64,000 nucleotides of DNA from Marinoscillum sp. GTDB taxonomy: Bacteria; Bacteroidota; Bacteroidia; Cytophagales; Cyclobacteriaceae. Numbering within the stretch: position 1 is the first letter of the stretch; the number at the start of each line of letters is the position of its first letter. The notes beneath the pieces were generated by a model that made no database searches, was not told the origin of the DNA, and worked only from the letters and a program-made list of their open reading frames with translations. A program made the position numbers and the translations under genes. Of the stretch, positions 10,508-19,841 are shown one piece after another. Location of the stretch: assembly GCA_024305105.1 (NCBI GenBank), contig JAMWZA010000013.1, positions 1 through 64,000 of the forward strand, given 5' to 3'.

Positions 10508-11164
10508 ATGTCAAAATACCTAACAATTGCTTTCGCTATACTATTTACGGCCTTCGCAGAAGGGCAATCACTTCGAATAGCTAAACTCAAGTATGACGGT
10601 GGTGGTGACTGGTATTCAAACAAAACTGCACTTCCTAACCTGATCAATTACTGCAATCGATACTTAGGCACCTCTATAGCAAGAGAAGAGGATATCGTAG
10701 ATGTAGGTAGTCCAGACCTGTTTTTGTATCCATATGTGTACATGACTGGGCATGGAAATGTCGTTTTCACAAGCCAGCAAGCCAGTAATCTTAGAAACTA
10801 CCTGACATCCGGTGGGTTTCTTCATATTGATGATAATTATGGATTAGACACCTATGTTCGCTTGGAGATGAAGAAAGTTTTTCCCAACCTCGAGTTTGTG
10901 GAATTACCATTTGACCACCCCATTTATCATCAAAAATTTGACTTCAAAGACGGTCTACCAAAAATCCATGAACACGACGGAAAACCAGCTCAGGGATTGG
11001 GACTAATTTATGAAGGCCGCCTCATTTGCTACTATTCCTATGAATCCGATCTAGGCAATGGGTGGGAAGATCAAATCATCTACAACGACCCTGAGGAAGT
11101 ACGTCAAAAGGCTTTGAGAATGGGTGCCAATATCATCAGTTACGTTTTTTCTTCTGAACTGTAA
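10508..11164 (+). CDS. DUF4159-domain secreted protein
   Basis: A 218-residue protein with a signal peptide (YLTIAFAILFTAFAEGQ). The rest is one DUF4159 domain: LRIAKLKYDGGGDWYSN at its start, then HGNVVFTSQQ and YLTSGGFLHIDDNYG, a Rossmann-like region related to glutamine-amidotransferase-like folds. The family is widespread but of unknown function, and in several bacteria occurs near MoxR/VWA gene sets; none is present here. Four bases separate it from the HAD gene, and its TAA shares a base with the next ATG, so translation is coupled. Confidence 0.8.
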   Translation: MSKYLTIAFAILFTAFAEGQSLRIAKLKYDGGGDWYSNKTALPNLINYCNRYLGTSIAREEDIVDVGSPDLFLYPYVYMTGHGNVVFTSQQASNLRNYLTSGGFLHIDDNYGLDTYVRLEMKKVFPNLEFVELPFDHPIYHQKFDFKDGLPKIHEHDGKPAQGLGLIYEGRLICYYSYESDLGNGWEDQIIYNDPEEVRQKALRMGANIISYVFSSEL

Positions 11165-11607
11165 TGAACAAACTCATCATACTATATTTTCTGATCATTT
11201 TGGCATGCGGCCAACCATCAGTTGAGTCTTCGGTAAACATTCAGGATACCTGGAGGTTAATTTCTGGTGTGAAAATCAACGGTACCGATACTACTTTTAC
11301 CGACTATACAAAAGATCAAAAAGTACTTAAAATCATTAATGACACCCACTTCTCCTTCATACGTCATGATTTAAACAAAGGAACAGACTCCACCAATACC
11401 GTTTTCGTAGCTGGTGCGGGCACTTATCAATTGGAAGGCAATCAATACCGCGAGCATTTGGAATTCTGTAGTTATCGACCCTGGGAAGAACATGATTTTG
11501 AATTTCAAATTCGAGTAGTTGGAGACACACTCATCCAAACGGGCGTTGAAAAAATAGAGGAATTGGGTGTTGATCAAATCATTACCGAAACCTACATCAG
11601 AGATTAG
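11164..11607 (+). CDS. Small lipoprotein, lipocalin-like
   Basis: A 147-residue predicted lipoprotein with a lipobox ending at Cys15 (FLIILACG). The mature part begins VNIQDTWRLISGVKINGTD and is rich in alternating beta-strands, the typical opening of the small lipocalin-like lipoproteins of Bacteroidota. The start overlaps the DUF4159 stop as TAATG. No catalytic residues are evident and the ligand, if any, is unknown. Confidence 0.7.
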   Translation: MNKLIILYFLIILACGQPSVESSVNIQDTWRLISGVKINGTDTTFTDYTKDQKVLKIINDTHFSFIRHDLNKGTDSTNTVFVAGAGTYQLEGNQYREHLEFCSYRPWEEHDFEFQIRVVGDTLIQTGVEKIEELGVDQIITETYIRD

Positions 11608-11702
11608 TCGTCAATCCACATTTACCCTGTAAGCAGGTACCAGACGTTTCTGAATTTACTCATGTTTATATGTAGTATGGAAAAATTCCTATAAATTCCT
11701 TA

Positions 11703-11710
11703 TAAATTTG
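11703..11710 (+). promoter_or_regulatory. Candidate -7 promoter box for the barrel/CHAT operon
   Basis: The octamer TAAATTTG matches TAnnTTTG in full and lies 52 bases before the ATG at 11763. A similar stretch (TATAAATTCC) precedes it by 11 bases. No -33 TTG at the normal spacing was seen, so strength is uncertain. Confidence 0.4.
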
Positions 11711-11762
11711 TATTGAAAAATCGCCCAGATATTTTTCGCCAGCTTAATATAACTTAAGACCA

Positions 11763-12713
11763 ATGCGATATTTTTTAATCCTATCCGCACTACTTCTGGG
11801 ATCGAAAGGGGTTTCACAAGGATGTAGCGACGCAGGTTTTTGTACCATGGGTGCAATGAAACCTGATCAAGCGTACAGCAAACGAATTGATTTCAAGCTG
11901 CGCTCTCTTGAATTTAACTACTACCACGGTAAAACCCTACTGAGTCCAATCATCACGGTATATACTGCTGACATGAATTTTTCCATCAACGATGATTATT
12001 CCCTGCAAGTAAAAGTCCCCTACCAGACAGTCTCTGGTAACCTTGGAGAAACAAGTGGTGTAGGTGATCTATCATTAAGTGTTTCCCGAGGATTTTTACT
12101 CAATAATGGGTTCACCGTTGGCGCAACTGTAGGTGCTAAAGTTGCTACCGGTAAATCTGACCTTGAGAACAGAGACACACCACATGGCACAGGAGGTGAC
12201 TTACCCATGTACTATCAGCTTAGCCTCGGATCTTATGACCTGGTACTCGGTGGTTCATTGATCAATGAAAAATGGCTGTTTGCCACAGGACTTCAATTGC
12301 CTGTTGTTCATAACAATCAAAATGACTTCAGATGGGGAGAATGGGCTGAGTATCCCAATCAGGAAAGTTACTTGCTGAAACACAACCTGGCCAACAATCT
12401 GAAACGTGGTACAGACGTGATGCTCCGGGCAGAAAGAAACTTTCGCTTTATCAACTACAACTTCGGTATTGGGGCATTAGCGATTTATCGCATTACTAAG
12501 GATGAGATTTACCTGTTTCGGGAAGACAGAAGAGCAAAACTTGATGGAACCACTGGACTGGCATTCAATGTATTAGCGAATTTTGGTTATAATTTCAATA
12601 TCAATCATAGTGTGAAACTAATCGGCGGATTAAAGCTTGCGGACAGAGAGGTAAACCCAGATGGACTTACCCGTAAGCATGTCATTAGTGCGAGCTATGT
12701 ATACCGATTTTAA
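11763..12713 (+). CDS. Outer-membrane beta-barrel protein
   Basis: A 316-residue protein with a signal peptide (MRYFLILSALLLGSKGVSQG). The mature chain consists of alternating amphipathic strands (YSLQVKVPYQTVSGNLGE, GVGDLSLSVSRGFLL, TVGATVGAKVATGK) and ends in a strand with a terminal Phe (VISASYVYRF), the usual C-terminal signature of outer-membrane barrels. The layout resembles the transporter/MetA-like barrel families. It is two bases upstream of the CHAT protein gene, so the two are almost surely one operon. Its cargo is unknown. Confidence 0.7.
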   Translation: MRYFLILSALLLGSKGVSQGCSDAGFCTMGAMKPDQAYSKRIDFKLRSLEFNYYHGKTLLSPIITVYTADMNFSINDDYSLQVKVPYQTVSGNLGETSGVGDLSLSVSRGFLLNNGFTVGATVGAKVATGKSDLENRDTPHGTGGDLPMYYQLSLGSYDLVLGGSLINEKWLFATGLQLPVVHNNQNDFRWGEWAEYPNQESYLLKHNLANNLKRGTDVMLRAERNFRFINYNFGIGALAIYRITKDEIYLFREDRRAKLDGTTGLAFNVLANFGYNFNINHSVKLIGGLKLADREVNPDGLTRKHVISASYVYRF

Positions 12714-12715
12714 CT

Positions 12716-15379
12716 ATGAGATATTTTGTAATTCTTTTACTGAGTCTGATATGTTCATTTCTGGGGTTGGCTCAAGAACCATTAATCGATCAGGCAAGAA
12801 ACGAATACTCGCAAAGTCATTTTGATCAGGCCATTAACCTGTATCGACAGGCTGGAGATTTACTTCTGGAAAAAGAAGACCTCAGTGCCTACGTGGCCTG
12901 TCATTTGAATATTGGTCAGTGTTACCTGGAATCAGGCAATATCAACGCTGCAGTAGAGCAAACGGTCAATACCATCAGCTTTATTCAAAGTCAGTTACCA
13001 AACCGAGACGATTTAGTTTTTGATGCCTTCCTTCTCAATGGTGAAGCACTACTAAAAGTAGGAAGAAATGAAGAATCACTCGAAGTATTGAAATTGGCTG
13101 AAGCATTAGCCCCAAAGCAGGAAAGACTTGATGCTGCTGACTGTTACAATGATTTGGGAGTAGCCTATTGGAACAATGAGAATAAAGAACTCGCCGTAGG
13201 TTATCATGAAAAAGCACTTTCTATCCGACGAGAAGTACTGGGGGACACTGCCGTTCAGGTCGCTAACTCCTACCTCAACCTGGGACTCGTTTACTTAAAA
13301 GAAGATTTCCTGGATGCGGTGATTGCATTTACCGATGCACTGACTATTTACAAAACGCAACTGGGAGATCAGCACCCGCAAGTGGCATTGTGCTATAGCA
13401 ATCTCGCATTAGCCAACAGTGGACAATCAAATTACGGAGCTGCATTACGCTATCTGGACCTGACGATGGATATCTGGAATCAGAACTTTGAAGGGGATCA
13501 TCCAAACAAAGCCTTTACCCTATCAAACAAAGGGAGCATTCTGGAAAAACAGGGCAACTACGATGAAGCGCTTTTAGCACAGCAGGATGCATTGCAAATG
13601 TATCTGAGACTGTTTGGTCCAAAGCATCCGGAAGTTGCCAATGCCTATTCGCTCATTAGCTCGGTCAATTCCAAAAAAGGTGAGTTCGCCTTAGCATTAG
13701 AAAGCAGCCAGCAGTCTGTTTATGCCAACCTTTTTGATCAGTCCTATACCGATGTTTACAGTCTACCCAAGCTCGAAGGCTATTTCAGTGCTGATATCTT
13801 GTTGTCCTCGCTTTATTCCAAAGCACAGGTGTTGGAAGCTTTACATTTCAATAAAAGTCTAAGCCCTAAAGATATTAAGTCAGCTCTGGAGACCTATCGC
13901 TTATGTGATGACTTGATCTCCGAGATTCGCCAGATTCGCTTGACAGAATCAGATAAAATTAGAATCGGTGAGTTATCATCTGACATCTATGACAATGGCA
14001 TCCGAATTGCGTTGTATCTAGCTGACAAAACATTTCGAAAGAGTGAATATCAGGAGATCGCGTTCAACTTTTGTGAGCGCTCCAAGTCCGCTGTTTTGCA
14101 GGCTGCCATCAATGACACCAAGGCAAAAACATTCGCTGGAATTCCTGATGCACTAATCGCTCAGGAGAGTCAGTATCAAACTGAAATTGGTTTGCTGGAA
14201 CAGCAACTGGAGGATGAGGCGGACAACCAGCAATTGCGATTAAATCTTTTTGAAGCAAAGCAAGCTTACTTTGACTTTATTCAGAACCTGGAAGAAACGT
14301 ATCCAAACTACTACAATCTCAAGTACCAAAAGGACCTGCTCACTACGAAAGAACTTCAGAGCAATCTACCCAAATCTTCGGCTGTCCTCTCCTACTTTAT
14401 TGGTAAGGAATCCGTTTACATTTTTCTGGTCAGCTCTACGAAGCTCAACGTCTTTACCAGGCCAAAGCCTGAGAACTTTACGCAACAGGTAAATGCACTT
14501 CGGAATAGTATCAAATATAGAATAGCAGACATGTATACGTCAGCGGCTGGCTCGCTGCACAGCGCGTTGATTCCGAAGATCAATGACAAAATCAGACAGC
14601 TCATCATCATTCCTGACGGAATTACCGGCACCATACCTTTCGAGGCATTGAAACTCGAAGAAAGCAATCAGTACCTGGTTCAGAAGTATGGGATCTCTTA
14701 TGACTACTCAGCTTTATTGATCAATGACCGACTTCAGATGAGCAGTAGCGACGCTAGCGGAATTCTACTAGCAGCTCCTATTTCATTTGACCAAAATGAA
14801 ACCAAGATGGCCAGGCTTCCGGGTTCCGAGTCTGAGGTCAAAGAAATACGCTACCTGTTCATGTCATCTGATGATCAGCCAAATGTCCTGTTTAACGAGG
14901 ATGCATCTGAGAAGCAAATCAAATCAAGCGATCTGGCCAATTACAAATACCTACACTTTGCTACTCATGGAATGGTTCATGAATCAAAACCGGATTTATC
15001 CAGGATATTTCTAGCTCCTGATGACGTAGAAGATGGCAACTTGTTCTCCAGTGAGATATATTCCCTTGACATTAATGCAGATCTGGTCTGTTTATCGGCT
15101 TGCGAAACCGGTCTCGGAAAAATTGCAAAGGGAGAAGGCATTATTGGCCTGAGTAGGTCTCTGATGTACGCCGGTGCCAAAAACCTCATTGTATCGCTTT
15201 GGCAAGTATCAGATGCCTCCACTTCAGAGTTAATGATCGACTTCTATCAGCAACATTTGAATCATTCCAAGAATATGATTTTTTCAGATGATCTGAGAAA
15301 AGCCAAATTGAAGCTGATTGCTTCTGAAAATTATTCGGATCCTTACTACTGGGCACCATTTATCCTGATAGGCAAGTAA
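12716..15379 (+). CDS. Secreted TPR-CHAT caspase-like protease
   Basis: An 887-residue protein. Residues 1-19 form a signal peptide (FVILLLSLICSFLGLAQ). About residues 25-350 are tandem TPRs of the 42-residue kinesin-light-chain type (VANSYLNLGLVYLKEDFLDA, VALCYSNLALANSGQSNYGA, NKAFTLSNKGSILEKQGNYD). A helical region follows, then the C-terminal CHAT domain, a caspase-like peptidase fold. The catalytic pair is visible: His751 in YLHFATHG and Cys796 in CLSACETGLG, followed by the conserved GEGIIGLSRSLMYAGAKNLI. The protein therefore looks catalytically competent but is exported, unlike cytosolic CHAT effectors such as TPR-CHAT of CRISPR systems. It is preceded by a barrel gene with a two-base gap. 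The substrate is unknown. Confidence 0.85.
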   Translation: MRYFVILLLSLICSFLGLAQEPLIDQARNEYSQSHFDQAINLYRQAGDLLLEKEDLSAYVACHLNIGQCYLESGNINAAVEQTVNTISFIQSQLPNRDDLVFDAFLLNGEALLKVGRNEESLEVLKLAEALAPKQERLDAADCYNDLGVAYWNNENKELAVGYHEKALSIRREVLGDTAVQVANSYLNLGLVYLKEDFLDAVIAFTDALTIYKTQLGDQHPQVALCYSNLALANSGQSNYGAALRYLDLTMDIWNQNFEGDHPNKAFTLSNKGSILEKQGNYDEALLAQQDALQMYLRLFGPKHPEVANAYSLISSVNSKKGEFALALESSQQSVYANLFDQSYTDVYSLPKLEGYFSADILLSSLYSKAQVLEALHFNKSLSPKDIKSALETYRLCDDLISEIRQIRLTESDKIRIGELSSDIYDNGIRIALYLADKTFRKSEYQEIAFNFCERSKSAVLQAAINDTKAKTFAGIPDALIAQESQYQTEIGLLEQQLEDEADNQQLRLNLFEAKQAYFDFIQNLEETYPNYYNLKYQKDLLTTKELQSNLPKSSAVLSYFIGKESVYIFLVSSTKLNVFTRPKPENFTQQVNALRNSIKYRIADMYTSAAGSLHSALIPKINDKIRQLIIIPDGITGTIPFEALKLEESNQYLVQKYGISYDYSALLINDRLQMSSSDASGILLAAPISFDQNETKMARLPGSESEVKEIRYLFMSSDDQPNVLFNEDASEKQIKSSDLANYKYLHFATHGMVHESKPDLSRIFLAPDDVEDGNLFSSEIYSLDINADLVCLSACETGLGKIAKGEGIIGLSRSLMYAGAKNLIVSLWQVSDASTSELMIDFYQQHLNHSKNMIFSDDLRKAKLKLIASENYSDPYYWAPFILIGK

Positions 15380-15426
15380 GAAGAACTTATCCTCCATATC
15401 GCTTAACTCATTCAATCAAAAGGCTT

Positions 15427-15434
15427 TAACTTTG
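15427..15434 (+). promoter_or_regulatory. -7 promoter box for mtaB
   Basis: TAACTTTG fits TAnnTTTG fully and ends seven bases before the mtaB ATG, suggesting a transcript with little or no leader. No clear -33 element was found. Confidence 0.45.
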
Positions 15435-15441
15435 CGCTCTT

Positions 15442-16758
15442 ATGAAGCGAGTGGCCTTTTATACGTTGGGATGTAAGCTCAACTTTTCGGAAACATCAAC
15501 GATTTCGAGAATGTTTGAGGACAAGGGATATGAGAAAGTAGACTTTTCAGACAAGCCGGATATTTTCATTATCAATACCTGCTCTGTCACAGAAAATGCT
15601 GACAAGAAGTGTAAAAAGATTGTCAAGGAAGCCAAGAAGATTTCTCCTAAGAGCTTTGTGACCATAATAGGCTGCTATGCTCAACTTAAACCAAAAGAAA
15701 TTTCAGAAATTAATGGTGTAGATGCTGTTCTGGGTGCTGCGGAAAAATTCAGACTTTTCGAATACCTGGATGATTTCACGTCTACTAATACACCACAGGT
15801 ATACACCTCAGAGATTCAGGAAGCCAAGTCCTACAATGCCTCTTACTCTTACGGAGATCGAACCCGAACATTTCTAAAAGTGCAGGATGGCTGCAACTAT
15901 GGTTGTGCGTTCTGTACCATTCCCCTCGCTAGAGGAAAAAGCAGAAGTGCCAGCATAGCTGAAATCATTAAACAAGCCGAAGAAATCGCTGCTTCTGAAG
16001 TGAAAGAAGTCGTTTTGACTGGTGTCAACATTGGCGACTTTGGGATTCAGGATGGTAAACGAAAAGAAAAATTCATCGACCTGGTAAAAGCACTTGATGA
16101 TGTTGAAGGTATCGACCGCTTCAGAATATCGTCCATAGAGCCAAACCTTCTGAGCAATGAAGTCATTGAGTTCGTAAGCAAATCCAGGCGATTTGTCCCG
16201 CATTTTCATGTCCCCTTACAATCGGGAAGTGATAAGATTCTGAAACAAATGAATCGACGTTATTTGACCGAACTCTACCGTGACAGAGTGCACAGCATCA
16301 AGTCACTTATGCCACATTGCTGCATTGGTGTAGATGTTATCACAGGATTTCCGAGTGAAACAGAAGAAGACTTTCTAGAAACCTATCAATTCTTAAATGA
16401 GCTTGATGTCTCTTACCTGCACGTCTTTACCTACTCCGAAAGGGCAAATACACAGGCTCTGGAAATGGATGGCACTGTGCCAATGAAAGAACGTCAGAGA
16501 AGGTCAAAAATGCTCAGATCACTTTCCGAGAAAAAGAAACGCTACTTCTATGAAACGCATACGGATAATACAGCCACTGTACTATTTGAAGATGATGTAG
16601 AAAACGGCATGATGCACGGTTTCACTGAGAATTACATCCGAATTAAGGCAAAGTACGATCCGGTACTCATCAACGAAACCAAACAAATCCAAATGGTGCG
16701 TGTTGATCAAAATGGTTTAATGGAAGTAGAAGAATTGGACGAAGTACTCGTTCATTGA
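15442..16758 (+). CDS. mtaB: tRNA t6A37 C2-methylthiotransferase
   Basis: A 438-residue radical-SAM enzyme that adds a methylthio group to t6A at position 37 of ANN-decoding tRNAs. The N-terminal MTTase domain (YTLGCKLNFSETSTI, INTCSVTENADKKCKK, IIGCYAQ) supplies three cysteines for the auxiliary cluster. The radical-SAM cluster motif is CNYGCAFCTIPLARG. A C-terminal TRAM-like stretch (ENGMMHGFTENYIRI) ends the protein. YTLGCKLNFSET and the sequence around the second cluster favour MtaB over MiaB or RimO. It starts 62 bases after the CHAT gene with its own -7 box. Confidence 0.93.
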   Translation: MKRVAFYTLGCKLNFSETSTISRMFEDKGYEKVDFSDKPDIFIINTCSVTENADKKCKKIVKEAKKISPKSFVTIIGCYAQLKPKEISEINGVDAVLGAAEKFRLFEYLDDFTSTNTPQVYTSEIQEAKSYNASYSYGDRTRTFLKVQDGCNYGCAFCTIPLARGKSRSASIAEIIKQAEEIAASEVKEVVLTGVNIGDFGIQDGKRKEKFIDLVKALDDVEGIDRFRISSIEPNLLSNEVIEFVSKSRRFVPHFHVPLQSGSDKILKQMNRRYLTELYRDRVHSIKSLMPHCCIGVDVITGFPSETEEDFLETYQFLNELDVSYLHVFTYSERANTQALEMDGTVPMKERQRRSKMLRSLSEKKKRYFYETHTDNTATVLFEDDVENGMMHGFTENYIRIKAKYDPVLINETKQIQMVRVDQNGLMEVEELDEVLVH

Positions 16759-16762
16759 GAAT

Positions 16763-17371
16763 ATGAAAATCATTTGCATCGGTAGAAACTACGCAGAACA
16801 CATCACAGAGCTAGGCAATGAACGTCCGGATAGCCCGGTTATCTTCATGAAGCCGGACACTGCGCTATTAAGAAACAATGATCCTTTTTACTACCCAGAC
16901 TTCTCAAAGGACATTCACTATGAATGCGAGTTGCTGGTAAAGATTAAAAAGGAAGGAAAGTCAATTGAAGCCAAGTTCGCTGCTAAATATTATGATGAAA
17001 TCGGGTTGGGGATCGATTTTACAGCACGTGACATTCAATCTCAGGCTAAAGAGAAAGGACTCCCATGGGAACGTGCCAAGGCGTTTAATGAATCTGCTCC
17101 AGTTTCCAACTTTATACCCAAAGACGGGTTTGATCTGACAGACACTTCCTTCCAGCTGGAACTAAATGGTGAAACGGTTCAAGAAGGCAATACATCTTTA
17201 ATGCTTTGGCCGATCGATGAATTAGTCGCTTATGTCTCCAATTATTTCACTTTGAAAACAGGAGACATTATCTTCACAGGAACCCCAAAAGGTGTGGGCC
17301 CAATCAAAATTGGCGATCGGCTGAGAGGAATGCTTTCAGGTCAGGAAATGTTCAATTTTGAGATAAAATAA
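16763..17371 (+). CDS. Fumarylacetoacetate-hydrolase family protein
   Basis: A 202-residue single-domain FAH-fold enzyme, four bases after mtaB. The start MKIICIGRNYAEHITELGN and the metal-binding YECELLVKI, GIDFTARDIQ and FTGTPKGVGP blocks are characteristic of the YcgM/FAHD1-type acylpyruvase and oxaloacetate decarboxylase branch. Two Glu ligands of the metal site are in the YECELLV block. The true substrate among small 2-oxo acids cannot be decided from sequence. Confidence 0.88.
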   Translation: MKIICIGRNYAEHITELGNERPDSPVIFMKPDTALLRNNDPFYYPDFSKDIHYECELLVKIKKEGKSIEAKFAAKYYDEIGLGIDFTARDIQSQAKEKGLPWERAKAFNESAPVSNFIPKDGFDLTDTSFQLELNGETVQEGNTSLMLWPIDELVAYVSNYFTLKTGDIIFTGTPKGVGPIKIGDRLRGMLSGQEMFNFEIK

Positions 17372-17431
17372 CCCAAAACTGCACCTCACCTATTTAGTTA
17401 GTAAATCAAACGGATAGATACGGTTCCCTTT

Positions 17432-19312
17432 ATGAGATACCTCTTCAGTTTTATGATATTTCTAGGGCTGTTAGTTTCGGCCAATAGTCAGAAAATCAAT
17501 AATGACTACACGAATTATTACCTGTTTCCGATAAGGCCAGGTAGTCAAAACTATCTGGCAGGTACCATGGGTGAGCTTCGCTCGTCACACTTCCATGCAG
17601 GTCTGGATATCAAAACGGGAGGACAAACCGGTTGGCCAGTATATGCCGCCGCGGATGGATTTATCAATCGAATCAAGATCAGCAATGGTGGATATGGTCA
17701 TGCACTCTACATGGTCCACCCAAATGGGACCACCACCGTGTACGCACATTTGAGCAAGTACAACGATGACATTGCAGAGTATGTCCTAAACGAGCAGTAT
17801 GAGCAGCAGTCTTTCGAAATCCAATTGTTTCCTGAGCGTGACCAGTTTGAATTCAAAAAGGGAGACATAATTGGTTATTCAGGTAATACTGGGTCGTCTT
17901 CCGGCCCACATCTTCATTTTGAGATTCGAGATGAGGATCAACGCATTCTTGACCCACTCGCCTTCAGGTTTGATGAAATAAAGGATGAAATAGCGCCACA
18001 AGCCAAGAGTATCGCCTTTGTCACATTGGATGGCAATTCGAGAGTCAACGGCATGTATGGTCGATACGAATTTGATTTAATCAAAACAGGCAACACTTAC
18101 AAGACCAGAGTACCAATAGAATTAACAGGACGTATTGGTGTAGAACTGTATGCATATGATTTATTAAATGGGGTTTACAATAGGAACGGGATTCCTGAAA
18201 CCACTATGGTCGTTGATGGTGATACCATCTTTCAGGAACAGAAGAACCAACTTTCCTTTTCAAGGCAAAGAAACATACTTGTTCATATGGATTATGAACG
18301 ATATCGCCAGGGTGGTCCCAAATACAATAAACTGTTTATAGACAATGGAAACACCAATGACTTCTACACTGTACCGTCTACAGGTCATTTTTTTTCGGAT
18401 AGCATAGCGCACGCTATCACCATTTACCTGAAAGACAGCTATAACAATATCTCCGTAATAGAAACAACTGCCAATAGCCGAAAGGTAGTCAACAAGCCTG
18501 ACCCTTTCATTCAGAACTATGACCTCTTTAGGCATCACCTACACTTTAAGTCCTTTCTGGATTCTGCAAATGGTATTGTGAGCGTTTTCCATACAGGTAA
18601 AGTAGACACCTTAAAGGCGTACAGAGAGACCTCCAGGGTAGCGTACTCATTATATGATTTGCGATCTGGGATTCCAGACTCCATAGCCATACATGGAAGA
18701 ATTATTAAACCAGACATTTACTCGATGATTCCCCCTGACGGCAGTGTAAGTTTTTTCAACCATCATTTTGACCTTGCACTTCGCAAATACAGTTTGTTTG
18801 ACACACTATTCCTAAGATTCAATAAGGATTACGATTTTGTCAAAAAGCTAGAACTGTTCGACTTCCCAATGCATACTGTCCCCTTCAAAGGAAGTTTTAC
18901 CCTTACTTTAAAACCGGAGAACGATTATCCGGATAGTACGGCTCGAGTGTATTCCGTCTACGGCGGGGACCGTCTAAATTTCATGGGAGGTGAATGGTCA
19001 GACGGAATGATTTCGTTTGATACCAGAGACCTGGCCACCTATACCATTGCTGAAGACACTATACCTCCTACAATCACCCCCAGAATTATCAACAACAAGT
19101 CCTTATATTTTAAAATCACCGATGATCTATCTGGAATACGACACTACCGAGCTACGCTTAATGGTGAGTACCTATTAATGAGTTATGAGTATAAGGATGA
19201 CCTTATATGGTCTACTCCAAAAAATAAAAACAACCGGTTGGTTGGTGAGTTTATATTGGAGGTTACCGACAATACGGGTAACAAATCTGTGTATCACAAT
19301 AACCTGAAATAA
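17432..19312 (+). CDS. M23 family metallopeptidase, exported
   Basis: A 626-residue protein with a signal peptide (YLFSFMIFLGLLVSANS). The LytM/M23 domain occupies about residues 40-190: the zinc ligands lie in SSHFHAGLDIKTG (H-x(3)-D) and GPHLHFEIRD (HxH), with the G-Y-G-H block between them. M23 enzymes cut peptidoglycan cross-links. The long C-terminal part (about 430 residues) is beta-rich with Ig-like sandwich patterns and no recognised motif; it ends in a strand-rich block with SLYFKITDDLSGIRHYRA. The domain order and length fit the large envelope M23 proteins of Cytophagales. Confidence 0.88.
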   Translation: MRYLFSFMIFLGLLVSANSQKINNDYTNYYLFPIRPGSQNYLAGTMGELRSSHFHAGLDIKTGGQTGWPVYAAADGFINRIKISNGGYGHALYMVHPNGTTTVYAHLSKYNDDIAEYVLNEQYEQQSFEIQLFPERDQFEFKKGDIIGYSGNTGSSSGPHLHFEIRDEDQRILDPLAFRFDEIKDEIAPQAKSIAFVTLDGNSRVNGMYGRYEFDLIKTGNTYKTRVPIELTGRIGVELYAYDLLNGVYNRNGIPETTMVVDGDTIFQEQKNQLSFSRQRNILVHMDYERYRQGGPKYNKLFIDNGNTNDFYTVPSTGHFFSDSIAHAITIYLKDSYNNISVIETTANSRKVVNKPDPFIQNYDLFRHHLHFKSFLDSANGIVSVFHTGKVDTLKAYRETSRVAYSLYDLRSGIPDSIAIHGRIIKPDIYSMIPPDGSVSFFNHHFDLALRKYSLFDTLFLRFNKDYDFVKKLELFDFPMHTVPFKGSFTLTLKPENDYPDSTARVYSVYGGDRLNFMGGEWSDGMISFDTRDLATYTIAEDTIPPTITPRIINNKSLYFKITDDLSGIRHYRATLNGEYLLMSYEYKDDLIWSTPKNKNNRLVGEFILEVTDNTGNKSVYHNNLK

Positions 19313-19320
19313 ACAATTAA

Positions 19321-19767
19321 ATGCTACAAGCTGGAGACAAAGCACCAAATATTGAAAGTGTCGATCAAGACGGGAACCCAATCAAACTATCAGATTTTGC
19401 GGGTAAAAAGATAGTACTCTATTTCTACCCGAAAGATAATACGCCTGGATGTACCGCAGAATCTTGTAACCTGCGAGACAACTACCAGGCGTTACAAGAT
19501 CAGGGTTATGTCGTATTGGGTGTAAGTGGTGATAGCCCAAAATCACACAAAAAATTTATTGAAAAGCATGAACTCCCTTTTCCGCTCATTGCTGATGAAG
19601 ACAAGTCCGTACATGAAGCCTTTGGGACATGGGGTGAAAAAAAGATGTATGGAAAAACCTATATGGGTACACTACGAACCACCTTTATCATCGACGAAAA
19701 AGGTGTGGTGGAAGAAGTTATTTCCAAAGTGAAAACGAAAGATCACACGGCACAAATATTGAAGTAA
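19321..19767 (+). CDS. bcp: Thioredoxin-dependent thiol peroxidase (BCP)
   Basis: A 148-residue peroxiredoxin that reduces hydroperoxides. The peroxidatic Cys is in FYPKDNTPGCTAESCN and the resolving Cys follows five residues later, the typical atypical-2-Cys pattern of BCP/PrxQ. It is eight bases after the M23 gene and is closed by a strong terminator. Confidence 0.95.
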   Translation: MLQAGDKAPNIESVDQDGNPIKLSDFAGKKIVLYFYPKDNTPGCTAESCNLRDNYQALQDQGYVVLGVSGDSPKSHKKFIEKHELPFPLIADEDKSVHEAFGTWGEKKMYGKTYMGTLRTTFIIDEKGVVEEVISKVKTKDHTAQILK

Positions 19768-19786
19768 TCAGTGAACCTGAATACTC

Positions 19787-19822
19787 AAAAACAAAAGCCC
19801 GCATGAGCGGGCTTTTGTTTTT
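19787..19822. terminator. Bidirectional rho-independent terminator
   Basis: A perfect 16-base inverted repeat: the left arm at 19787-19802 (A-rich, then GCCCGC), loop ATGA, and the right arm at 19807-19822 ending in a T run. Because both flanks carry A/T runs it can stop transcripts from bcp on the plus strand and from the DUF5723 gene on the minus strand. Confidence 0.95.
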
Positions 19823-19841
19823 ATATGTCTCGTTAACTAAT

